From Cryptomeria japonica (lineage: Eukaryota > Streptophyta > Pinopsida > Cupressales > Cupressaceae): a stretch of 64,000 nucleotides of DNA. Of this stretch, positions 37,730-47,954 are shown piece by piece. The position numbers were made by a program, and so were the translations under genes. Where the stretch lies: positions 687,326,583 to 687,390,582 of the forward strand of contig NC_081412.1 of NCBI RefSeq assembly GCF_030272615.1. The letters run 5' to 3'. The notes below the pieces were generated by a model. That model did not search any database. It worked only from the letters and a program-made list of their open reading frames with translations, and was not told the DNA's origin. Positions within the stretch are counted from its first letter, which is position 1. Every line of letters starts with the position of its first letter.

Positions 37730-38475
37730 CAGTGTTGAAAAACTCGGCGAGTACTCGTGAGCCATAGTTGGATGCGATTCACTCGTGTAAAAACTTGGGA
37801 ATGAGTTTTTAAAAAAATCACAGTGAGATAAACCCTAATAAATCGCAACAAATCCGTTTGAAAATTGCCGCTAAAATCAAAAAGAAAATTTAGGTTTCGA
37901 AAACCTAATTTTTAAACGTGATTTTGTGTTTCCAAGCCGCGACGGGAGGATACATTTTTGATGCGAAAGGGGCACGACGTCAGGCAAGAAACCCCAACTT
38001 GTATAGCTCGAAATCAAGGTTTAATGGATTTCTTGATACCAGTAACCAGACATCTAGCCTACAATTTGGCTTTGCTTTTTTAATATTTCAAATTTCCTTG
38101 ATGCTTTGATCGATGTCCATACTAAAAGGAGATGGCTTTATTTTTAAAATAAAAATAAAAATAATTATATACTATTAAGTATAAACATTAGACTTAGATA
38201 ATTATTAATTTATTTTTTAAGAATATATTTAAAATAAATATAATATGATTTAAATAGTATTCTATCAATATATGCTTATTCCAATATAATTTAAAAGAAA
38301 ATTTAAAGACATTAGTTTGATATAAATGTGTGTTATTGAAAGAATATTTTAAGAAAATGTATTTTCAAATGTTCGATAAAGTTGCTGAGTTTTTCTCTAT
38401 GTTTTTGCAAGTCCCAAGTTTTTAAATATTTTTTGGCTTGCCACGTCATTGGCGAGTCCGAGTTTTTCAACTATG
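37730..38475. mobile_element. hAT miniature element (746 bp)
   Basis: A perfect 8-bp target duplication ACTATACC (37722-37729 and 38476-38483). The terminal inverted repeats are CAGTGTTGAAAAACTCGG and, on the other strand, CATAGTTGAAAAACTCGG; CA.TG-type ends are usual for hAT. Inside the ends are GGCGAGTACTCG and GGCGAGTCCGAG words as in the hAT element at 28613. The interior is AT-rich with no transposase. The element lies about 110 bp right of the Gypsy gag remnant. Confidence 0.92.
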
Positions 38476-38982
38476 ACTATACCAATGATTGATGTTGACT
38501 TGTGCATTTATAATTGTATGACAAGGTAGGGGAATTTTTTTTGTTGATGGCCCTAGACAAAAGTGTCCAATCTTAACAAATTAATAGTCGATTTTTAGGC
38601 AATGGTAGGGTCAGATTTGACCCAAAATGTTTCAAATTTGCAACCACCTTTTGGATTTGGCAATCACATCCCAACTTCAAATCCTTGTAGATTTGGCCTT
38701 AGATGTCCGATTTGGATGAAACAAAAGGAAAAACTGACTTTCTTGGACACCTTAAGCTCAATGGTAATCTTAGATCTACACCATCAAGCTTTGATTTTGA
38801 CCTGCAATACAAAACCACAAAGAGGAACCCCCTAGAATAGCATACTCAACTTTCTATCAATTTTTTTTTTTATTGTCTAGATCATCATTCAAGGCAAGAG
38901 AAGAGCATACTCAACTTTTTTAAGATCTATCAAGATATGTACGTAAGATCTCTCAAGAAGACTAACCAAAAGCACCCAACTT

Positions 38983-39323
38983 GCTTTGATACCATGTAAG
39001 TTTTGGCTATGGAGATAGCCACCCAAGTTCTAGAGGCCTAATGGAAAGCACAATGAAATAAGAGTAGTATGACAAGAATAAACTATGTTCCTATCAATGA
39101 ATGCAAATATACTGAGAACAGATTTACAGCAAGATTACAAAGGGAACCCCTTGGATTAGAGGCCAATGTGAGACATAGGATATCATAAGATTATGCCAGA
39201 TGTTTTAATTTTATGATATGACAGATAAGGTGATAAGTATCCCATGTGTACGTTAAGTAAAATAATGTTTGAAGAGGACCTAATAGTGAAACTAGTTAGG
39301 TAATACCCCTATTTTCACCAACA
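38983..39323 (-). mobile_element. LTR with adjacent Met-tRNA primer site
   Basis: On the minus strand an LTR of 329 bp starts TGTTGGTGAAAATAGGGG (39323) and ends CTTACA (38995). It is followed at once by TGGTATCAAAGC (38994-38983), the plant initiator-Met primer site with one change. The internal part would lie to the left, but nothing coding is recognised between 38484 and 38982 and no second LTR is seen. The start resembles plant Copia LTRs. Confidence 0.6.
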
Positions 39324-40037
39324 GCCTTGAAGAAACTCACAGTAGAATAATATGAGGCAAAAGCCTAAAAGCAATTGATGTCCCATTGGTGATTTGTGTT
39401 TTAACTATAAGAAACAATCAAGTATGGCAGTGAATATGTGGATTTGGAGGTAAACGAGATAGAATTGGAAGTAGACTCCAAATGGGATCCAAATTGTGCA
39501 TGGTATCACCATTGCGATTTTCAAAAATGTCCATGAGTGAACATTTCCACTTACCTGGAGTGTTTGATGTAGGAGCATTTGGGGCTAATGCGATCCTGCA
39601 CACTCAAAAATATTACTTCTTTCAATTTTGGTTTTCTTTGTTTTCCTCTTGGTTGTGTTGGCAGGTTTTCTTCCTTTGTTTCTGGTCTGATCTCTTTCTA
39701 TTGTACGCAGTAGGGTTTCATGAATCAATGTTGGAGTCTTTATGTTGGTCATGCATTCTTATATGGCCTTGGGTGGCTATCTTAGTAGTCACCTAGTGCC
39801 AAAATTATCTATTTCTTGATAGGAGGCTTCTAAAAATAACTTTGGACTGTTGGGGGTTACTATGGCTGTGGGTACTTGTTGTGACGTTTTCACACATCGC
39901 CCCATTGCAAATGGGGACCCATGTTTTTTGCTTTTTAGGGTTTGTTTTCTAGGTCTTTTAGGGTTTGTCAGTTGTCTTTTGCATTTTTTGAGTGCTGTCG
40001 GGGAGATCAATAGGATAGCAGGTCCTGCTGGAGTGAA

Positions 40038-40136
40038 GTCCTGATCCTGAAAATTTGGCTAAGTCTGGAAGTCCTAATCCTGAAATTTGGCTAAGTCTGG
40101 AATGTCCTGATCCTGAAATTTGACTAAGTCTGGAAA
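40038..40136 (+). repeat. 33-bp tandem triplication in the giant LTR
   Basis: Three units starting at 40038, 40071 and 40104, each GTCCT[GA]ATCCTGAAA followed by TTTG[GA]CTAAGTCTGGAA. Confidence 0.95.
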
Positions 40137-40302
40137 CTGAAAAACCTCAAAAAACTAGATTTTGCAATATAACTCCTGGAGGTCTGAAACCACTCTCAAA
40201 CATCCTGAAAGTATATATGGAATATAACTTAAAGTATAACTTATACTTAAATGTTATATTCCATAAAAATCATCCTGATAGAGAGTTCGAAAAGTCAATT
40301 TT

Positions 40303-41240
40303 CGCTCCTGTCCTTCACTGAGGATCCAGAGCGAATTTCGCTCCTGTCCCTCTCCAAGGGACCAAGGCGAAGCGCTCCTGTCCCTCACCAAGGGTCCAGG
40401 GCGAAAAGGCTTATTTGAGTCATTCCTGACCTTGTTTGGTCAAATTGGAACATCAAAGGCATGGTGAAGGACGAAATGAGCATGATAGAGCATCCAGACT
40501 TGACAATGAAATGATGAAGTTTTTGCCTAGAAGGTCAAATTCGCTCCTGTCCCTCACTGAAGGACCAAAGCGCTTTTCTTTATATGCACAATTTTTAGAC
40601 CTTTTTTGGACATTAACTTTTATTCATAGCATGAAGTAAGGTGAAATCTTCCCTAGCAAAGGAATTTTGAGATGAAAAGTGAAGCATTTTGGCCTAGAAG
40701 ACAAAATTCGCTCCTCTCCCTCACTGAAGGACCGGAGCTTGAATTTCAAATTTGCACTGTTCTTGCAGGATCAAGACAATTTTATGATTGGAAGAGATCA
40801 AGGAGGGCATGTTTTGTCCATTGAATATAATTTGAGTGGTCCACAAGCAAGGAAATATACCAAGATGACAAAAGGCGCTCTTGTCCCTTGCTGAAGGTCC
40901 AAAGCGATTTTCTAAAAAGTGCAAATTTCTTGCAAAGGCAAGGCAAGTTGCGTGATTGAAATGAATGAAAGAGGGCAAGATTCATCCATTGAAGATAGTT
41001 TGGAAGGCTAGCAAAGGACAGATAAGCTTGGATTTGTAAAATCGCTCCTGTCCCTCACCAAGGGACCAGGGCGAAAAACACATTCTCTAGCTTCCCCCTC
41101 CAAATTTGGACGAATCGAGGCCAAGGCACGAGATTGCAATGATATTTAAAGTGTTTCAAGGAGGAATGAAGTTGCAAAGACCATAAAATTCAACGAAAAT
41201 TGGCTAGAGCGCTTCTGTCCCTCTCCCAGGGACCAGAGCG
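40303..41240 (+). repeat. Array of 31-bp hairpins on a 167-bp period
   Basis: Eight copies of a 31-bp hairpin word, starting CGCTCCTGTCCC and ending about GGGACCAGGGCG, begin at 40303, 40339, 40373, 40542, 40709, 40876, 41043 and 41210. The last five are spaced exactly 167 bp apart; 40373 to 40542 is 169. In the best copy GTCCCT and AGGGAC form a perfect 6-bp stem around CACCA, with an outer CGC/GCG stem. The sequence between hairpins is also related from unit to unit (CTTGCA...GATTG... GAGGGCA...TCCATTGAA) but far more diverged, so the hairpin is the best-kept part. Confidence 0.9.
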
Positions 41241-43471
41241 AGGTTATTGGCATCCACCATTTTTCACCATGCCTGGGCACCAATATCCTCCAAACCACGT
41301 CAGATGTCAAGTTCGCTAAAACTTCGAAATATTTTGGGAATTTTTTTTATTAAATTGGCATTTCATAAGGGTGCGTTGGTATTTAATAATTAATTTAAGC
41401 CTTGGAAAATCGATTTTTATTATCATTGAGGCATTCGAAATTAATTATTATTAAATTAAAAAAAATTAAAAGAAGAGCGCTTGAGATATCATTTTCATTA
41501 TTTAATTAAGTCGGCCTTCTTTTATTAATTTTTGTTTATTTTGGCCTATTTTCACCAAGTCGGCCTATGGGAAAATGAAGTGGTGAGCGCCTATATAATT
41601 GGGGTGTGTTGAGCGATTTTATCAATCATTCATTTATTGTGTCAAGTGCGATTTGGAGAAGCAAAGAAGAAGTGCGAAAGCTGGCCTATTTGGAGCGAAT
41701 TTTCCTCAAGTGTTGAAGACTAAAGGTGGTGGAGTTGATGCTTGTGAAGACTAAAGGGGGCGCATTTTGCTAAAGGGAGTCTTGATCTACATTTTGCCTA
41801 GCGAATTCTCCTATTTTTGCATCATTTTTTAGAATTAATTCCCAAGTGAAGGTATGGCGTAATCACCTTGGCACCATTTTTGAAGATTTAAATTTTGCTT
41901 TGAAAATCCTAAATTAGGAAATGATAACTCAAGATTTATCATGAAGTTTCCTAAATTAGAATCTTGAATCTTCCTTTTAAAGTTTAATTTTTAGATTTCA
42001 AGATATATTACTAATTTTGAAATGTTGTGTAGGTATCAAGATGGCGACTCCAAAACCCGAAGGATCTACAAGTCGGCAGGTTCTCATCAAGGACGATCAA
42101 GCAAGGACAAGGGCGACCTCCTCCAGCCTAGCATCGACAAGGACGGCCTTCTTTGGACTAACGTCATCAAGGGCGACTCCTCCAATCCAGTATTCCAAGG
42201 CGAGGTACATCAATTAATTAAAGCTAGCTTCTCAACAACATCAAGTTGAATATCTACCAAGTTACAAGTGTTGGACGAGGTGGCATCCTAGTCATCGCTC
42301 ATCCAGTCAGTGTGGTCCACCTCAGCATTTCCAGATTCAATGTACCTAACTCATGGAAGGTGGCACAAACTCCGATGTACCTACCCCAGCTATCCATTGG
42401 TGGAATTTTCTAGAGAGGACATGTGTCCAAGCAATACAATTTTATCATGGTCAAGCATTAAATGTTATGTAATGGTTGTAACAAACCCTAATTAGGGTTT
42501 TCATTGTTGAATCTTGGCCATTGATCTCGAATTGATCTAAGCCATCGAATTGTATTGAGGGCACTATATAAGCCCTGGCATTTCATTTGTAAAGGCAGTT
42601 AGATAAGAGTTAGAATATAGTTGGAAGCAGTTAATAGAAGATAGATAGAGAGTAGTTAGAAGGTGATTAGCTAGTTGATAGAATAGCAATTAGAGTAGAG
42701 TAGAGAGAGAAGGCAAAGATTGTTGCCAAGATGTTGTTGTAAAAGACTTGTGACTTCATTGAAGCAATGGTGAAATTTATGGGTCGATTCGACAATTTGC
42801 ATGGTCTCTATACTTCTCATATTTGATTTCGTGTTATTAGATGAGTGGAAGAAATGTGCTTGATTGATGGTGGAATTCGTATATCCATACTACTAGCAGT
42901 TTGTTGATTGCAGACTTGCCTTGTGTAGTCAACTGGAATCGTTCAGCTTAAGCCTAACTTCAATCATCGCTTCTTCATTGATATGCATCAAACCTGATGG
43001 TGTCTATGTCTGCAGTGATGATTTGAACATCATAAAGCTTTCCTTCGAAGATCGCACTAACCTTGTGGAGATGGTCCTGGGATGTCAAAACAAGACTTAG
43101 TTAGAGTTCTATCAAAGATCATTCATTGCTCTTACATTCTTAGTGTTAGGATTAGATCCTTTCCTCGCCCTCATCTTTTTTCCTTTTTTTCAAATCAAAG
43201 CTAGTAAGAGCCTGTGTTCCAGCAATATTCAAAGCAGATCAGACGTTCAATCATCAAATGTAAGCCCCCTTGTGATTCCAGCAAATCACATCATACCACA
43301 GAGAGCTTATCCACACATAGAGATCCTACAACGAAGAACCTTGGAGTCATCCTGATTGATCCTTTTTCGCGATATCTTCAGCAATCAGAGGCTTTACTCA
43401 AGAGAGGATAAGGTACCTTTAGGTATTTTATTCTGTGTTTGATTGTGTACAAAATACACGTCAACAGTACT

Positions 43472-46440
43472 CTAGTGATGTCATTGTAGCATCTGTTACT
43501 TTCATATTTAATATTTGCTACTTTGGATAGCTAGCGGCAGTCATTTCTTCCACATGCTAGGGGACTAGGAATCTTGGATTGTTACAACTATGTTCAGCAC
43601 TTCAGCTAGGATACAGCTATCATAATCTTATTAAGGTCGCTGAAAGGGGCAGTTCTATTATTTAATGATTTCCATATTTTGGGATGATGTCACTCTTTTG
43701 GCATCACGGACAGTTAACACTACATTGGGTTGTGTCCATTTATTATTGGACAAAGATAATCTGAGGGCAGATTTAGAAAACAGAAACTAAGAAAAACTGC
43801 TACCTCAGTTGGGTGATCGCAAAAGATTTTGAAGAAAATTGGGGTATAGGAATGAGGCAGATCCTTGATCTTGGAATGACTTCCAACTCAATGTTCATGC
43901 TTGTAGTTGAGAGGTTTTGTTGTGTAATTGTTGCCAGGCTATACACATGTGAGTTGATGTGTTGCTAAGGTTCCATTTAAATGATGAAAATTTTGAATGT
44001 GTAACTTTTAATAATAAGGAAAATTATTTGTTGTGTTCATTTTGATAGCTAACTGCTGTTGCAATTTTCTGATGATGTATTAGCTTCTGAAATAGCTGCC
44101 CTTAATTTAAAAACTGATTTTTGTTTGCATCACATGTGCAATGTAGAATCCCTAGTGATTTTCACCCCAAAATTTTCATTCTTTCCCTTTGGGAATTTGG
44201 TCAAATTGTTTTCATGAAGGTGTGACTGATAAGTTGTAATGATTTGCTTACTTTCAGATTTGCAAAGTTTGTAATGCTTTCAAGTTTCAACAAACTCAAA
44301 AATATATAAACAATGCAAACTTGACACGAAAATACCACTTAATGGTCTTTTACCAAGACAAATAATTTGTTGCATAACAGAAATTTAAGTATTTCTGACC
44401 TTACAAATACTGTGAGCAATCTTCAACAAATTGCTGAAAAGAACTGAAAATACGCTTCAGAAATTACAGAGTTGCAGAAATAAATCTCTGGGTATAAATA
44501 TTGGCCAAGCAGCCACTGTGTTGGTGCAATTCTGAGTTTAACGTCCCACAGAGACACTCAGCCAAGATACTTATGAGCAGCAAAAGTACATAGTAAGTGT
44601 CACATGAAAAGAGTCAAATGGCTGTAGATGAATAGCACTCCGTCTCTAGTGCCTGCCTATGCATGAAATATATGCTTCTCTGTAATCACTGTGCAAGCGC
44701 CTAGCACTGCATATAACACAAACCTTCATTAACCATTCAAATGGGTTCTCACTCCTATAAATAAAGTAGTCAATCTCCACACTATGGTAAGGAAGCAGCA
44801 GCAAATGAAACAATCCTTATCGCCTACTTTTCCATGCCACCATAAACCCTCCTATCATTCAACCTTCACGAAAACAGTACGGCATTGAAGATATATTACT
44901 CAACAATCAATATCAGTAATAAACTATCACGGTGTCCAGCTTCAGTCCAAAACCCTGCTTGTGGCTTCCACAATAAACAACTCAAAAATTTGCCTTTGCA
45001 AAGTAATTGACAAATTTTGTAAACTTCTAATTATTAAACCCACGTGAGTAACCTTAATGATTTCTCCTGCAATAACTCCTTTCCACACAGCTTGTAACTT
45101 TGAATGAGCCACATTGCATTAACTAGGGAGGTATTTTTCACCACTGAGATTAATCTTCTCTATTTTTATCCTCAAAAAGACTGAGATGAACCAAGTTTGA
45201 TCCCATAGAATCACAAGGGTCTCACCAGAGAGGAAAACAAATAACCTACATAATACAAATGAGCTCCCCAAACCTCCTTATATACTTTTCCTACCAAAAT
45301 TTTTTAGAAGACTTTTTTATTAAAATCACTTTTTACTAAAAAACTCTTTTTTGCTCCATAAGACCCTGTTATTAAATTAATAATTTTTCATACACGGTTT
45401 TTGTTTTATGCATCCACGATTTAAAACTTTTCAACCCCTTTTCAACAAGCTAAAACATTAAGGTGCTTTTTAAATTAGTTTGATTAAATTAAGCATCCTT
45501 AGTTAAATAATTAAATTATAGCCAATAATACACCCGAGTTGTGGAAAATGTTGAAAAGCATATAAACAATAATATTTCCACTCTATGTCTTTTCATCCAA
45601 CTACAAATCTTTCACACTAACATGTCCTAGTTTGGAAATAGTATTCTATGGCTAGAAATCTTGGTGAATTGAATCTGATCATGGCTATTCACCTTAATGG
45701 AAGCCCTGGCTGAAAATCCCTATTTTCCCTTTGGTGTGATATCTAAAAATGGTGTCTATCTTGTACATCAAACCCTAGGTTGAAATACAGGACCACTCGG
45801 GGGTGTGTGCTTTTGTGAATGATGTTATATTGCTTACACAAACCGTAGTATTAAACTCAGACTCACCTGATGCTGGTGTGTAGCTTCAGTGAAAGATGGC
45901 GCTTCTGCTCAAAACCAAGGTGCTTGAAACCCTAACTTGCTCTGTTTTGTTTCAGATGCATTCCTTATAAATGGTTGAGTATTTACAAAATATTTTATGC
46001 CATAGGAACTTTATTGGATATGATGAATGCTCTATGCCCTTGAATCTTTAGAAAACCTCTTCTTCTTTGAAATTGAAAGCAATGAAATGATTGAATGAGG
46101 AACACAAAGACTTAAAAACTTATTCATTGTAGTTAAGAATCCTGTGATTGAGTGGTAGATTCTTGAGTTATTTTAAATTTTTGGAGTTTTTATTTTTGGC
46201 TGTGCAAGTATGGATTCAAGGCCTATTTGTCACCTTTTCATTAATTTTAAAGTTCATCACCCAAATGCTAAATTGCATGCATGTGCTTGTGACATGGTCA
46301 CCAATTTTAACGTGTTTACTTTTTTGGCTTTCTCAACCTTAGCTGTCTTTGAAGCGTGCAATTGTGCAATTCACACTTCTCTGCACCATTTGTTACCCTG
46401 CCTTATCTAAAAAATTTCTTGTGTCAGTGAGGGATTGCAT
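43472..46440. other. Intergenic; continuation of the old repeat, otherwise nothing recognised
   Basis: 43467-43560 is the right half of the repeat interrupted by the giant LTR. The rest has no coding pattern. 44470-45640 has the feel of old LTR sequence but no borders were found. Confidence 0.4.
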
Positions 46441-46462
46441 GTGGTGTACTTAGGTCAATGTA

Positions 46463-46790
46463 GGGCATGAATCGTACACATGAATACACATAAGGCATGA
46501 AACATATAACTGAAATACACGCAAGGGATGAATCATACACATGAATACATGTAAGGCATGAAACATATAACTAAATACACACAAGGCATGAATCATACAC
46601 ATCAATACATGTAAGGCATGAAACATATAACTGAAGACATGCAAGGCATGGATCATACTAATAACTTATTTAAGGCATGAAGTATACATGTTAGATATGT
46701 AAGGCATGAAGCAATATACATAAATACACGTTAGACATGTAAGGCATGAAGCAATACATAAAGGCACAAGCATACATGAGAAATGTTCTC
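46463..46790. repeat. Minisatellite with AAGGCATGAA core
   Basis: About three units of 60 bp (46463-46650), each made of two 30-bp halves that share a GGCATGAA or GGGATGAA core followed by ACATATAACT or TCATACACAT. More irregular units extend to about 46790. It lies on the internal side of the primer site at 47031, so it is probably leader sequence of the minus-strand LTR element to its right. The His/Met/Cys-rich minus-strand frame across it is translation of the repeat. Confidence 0.9.
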
Positions 46791-47030
46791 ATGGAGTAAA
46801 CATGCTGAAGTCCATCAGTTGTGAAGCAAACACAAGGCATACATGTGAAGAGCATGCATATAAAATACACATGATGTAAGCATGCTTATATTAGACACGT
46901 AGTTATAGGCACATATATATAGAAATGTAATGTTGGCCTATTCAATTTTATTTTTGATCTACTTAAGAAGAGGGCTGAATAGTTAACCGTAATTAGACAT
47001 AGGTTTGTCCCGCAGGCTGGCATGATTACC

Positions 47031-47044
47031 GCTTTGATACCATT
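47031..47044 (-). other. Primer binding site (initiator Met tRNA)
   Basis: The minus strand reads TGGTATCAAAGCGG two bases after the LTR end. This matches the plant initiator-Met primer site TGGTATCAGAGC with one change, and shows that the LTR at 47045 is a 5' LTR of an element pointing left. Confidence 0.75.
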
Positions 47045-47683
47045 TGTAATGTCTCCTTTTGCATATGCCCTAGTTTTTGCCCTAAAATAACAATCCCAAA
47101 TAAAGCAAGGAATGAAATAGAGATATCATTTACCAACTAGATCCTGATTGAGACCCCTCAATCATGTTAGATATAAAATCTATCTGTCCTACTAGGGTTA
47201 GGAACATTGTCGTAATCATCATTGTAAATCACATAATTATGCATGTGGGATTCAATGACACTTCCACTACAACCTATCCTCATTATGGAGCCCCTTGGAA
47301 CATCATATAAGGCGCCTTGAGCTTATTCTTTTCCAACAAGCCCAAGAGCATGGAATGACACCCACCATTCAACCTCCTAGCCCCACTCGGGGTTGCTCTA
47401 CTTGAATGGAACCTTGTGCTACTTGCACCCCTTATAGGTATTCTATTCCACCTTCCATAATGAGATGGTTGGTCGAATGAAGTGTTAAGGAGTCATATAT
47501 ATATATAAATCTTTCTGCTTTAATTGTTGTTTGTATATTACTGATCTGATTTTCTTTTTTTTCCTTATTCGATTCAGTTGCTTGTTTGCAGATTAAATAC
47601 TTATTTCTGTTCTGTTCTTCAATGCCCATATGTTGGTGTTGGAAATAAGCCACACCCGGACCGACGATGGACTGGTCCAAGAG

Positions 47684-47755
47684 GGGCCAGTAGCTCAGTG
47701 GTAGAGCACTCCAGCAGCGTATGGAAGGTCCTAGGTTCGAGTCCTAGCTGGTCCA
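47684..47755 (+). tRNA. tRNA-like sequence in the 5' LTR of the mini-element
   Basis: 72 nt fold as a cloverleaf. Acceptor GGGCCAG with CTGGTCC (one G-T pair) and discriminator A; D arm GCTC/GAGC with loop AGTGGTA; T arm CTAGG/CCTAG around TTCGAGT, perfect. The anticodon arm is weaker (TCCA/TGGA with an 8-nt loop and one outer C-A mismatch), so isotype is not assigned and aminoacylation is doubtful. Pol III boxes: A box TAGCTCAGTGG (47691-47701) and B box GGTTCGAGTCC (47734-47744), both matching consensus. No TTTT terminator occurs inside the element. It is not called as a normal host tRNA gene because it lies inside the LTR. Confidence 0.85.
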
Positions 47756-47882
47756 TGTCTCAACATGGTATCAGAGCCAGGTCCAGGCTAGGAGCCCCAA
47801 GCACACGAGAGGTGTGGCTTAAGGGGGTGTGTTTGTGTTGGAAATAAGCCACACCCGGACCGACGATGGACTGGTCCAAGAG

Positions 47883-47954
47883 GGGCCAGTAGCTCAGTGG
47901 TAGAGCACTCCAGCAGCGTATGGAAGGTCCTAGGTTCAAGTCCTAGCTGGTCCA
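47883..47954 (+). tRNA. tRNA-like sequence in the 3' LTR of the mini-element
   Basis: Identical to the copy 199 bp upstream except for one base in the B box (GGTTCAAGTCC instead of GGTTCGAGTCC). It is the LTR-duplicated copy, not an independent gene. Confidence 0.85.

Larger units (their letters stand above)
39877..43466 (+). mobile_element. Giant solo LTR (3590 bp)
   Basis: Begins TGTTGTGACG and ends CGTCAACA, with a perfect 5-bp duplication GTACT on both sides (39872-39876 and 43467-43471). It is inserted in the second copy of the repeat seen intact at 34450-34720, which confirms both borders. The two ends are not repeated inside, so this is one LTR rather than a complete element. A TATA box (TATATAAGC, 42565-42573) lies about 900 bp before the end, with the 18-bp palindrome AAACCCTAATTAGGGTTT at 42483-42500 upstream. 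The upstream part holds a 33-bp triplet repeat (40038-40136) and a 167-bp array. The last part is related to the LTR ending at 54218. An LTR this long suggests an Ogre/Tat-type parent, an inference from size only. Confidence 0.85.

Noticed and set aside
40303-41240. CRISPR-like array (regular spacing of short palindromic repeats)
   Set aside because: Plant DNA within an LTR; spacers are themselves related to one another, so it is a tandem repeat with a conserved hairpin.
44470-45640. LTR homologous to 58722-59290 plus 61243-61640
   Set aside because: Similar composition and a few shared words, but no alignment I could defend and no borders.
46450-46656. His/Met/Cys-rich minus-strand frame with internal repeats
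   Set aside because: Translation of the minisatellite, with no start context or domain.
47684-47954. Two tandem host tRNA genes
   Set aside because: Both lie at the same place within identical 135-bp LTRs of one element with a target duplication, and the anticodon loop is abnormal. They are called tRNA-like parts of the element.
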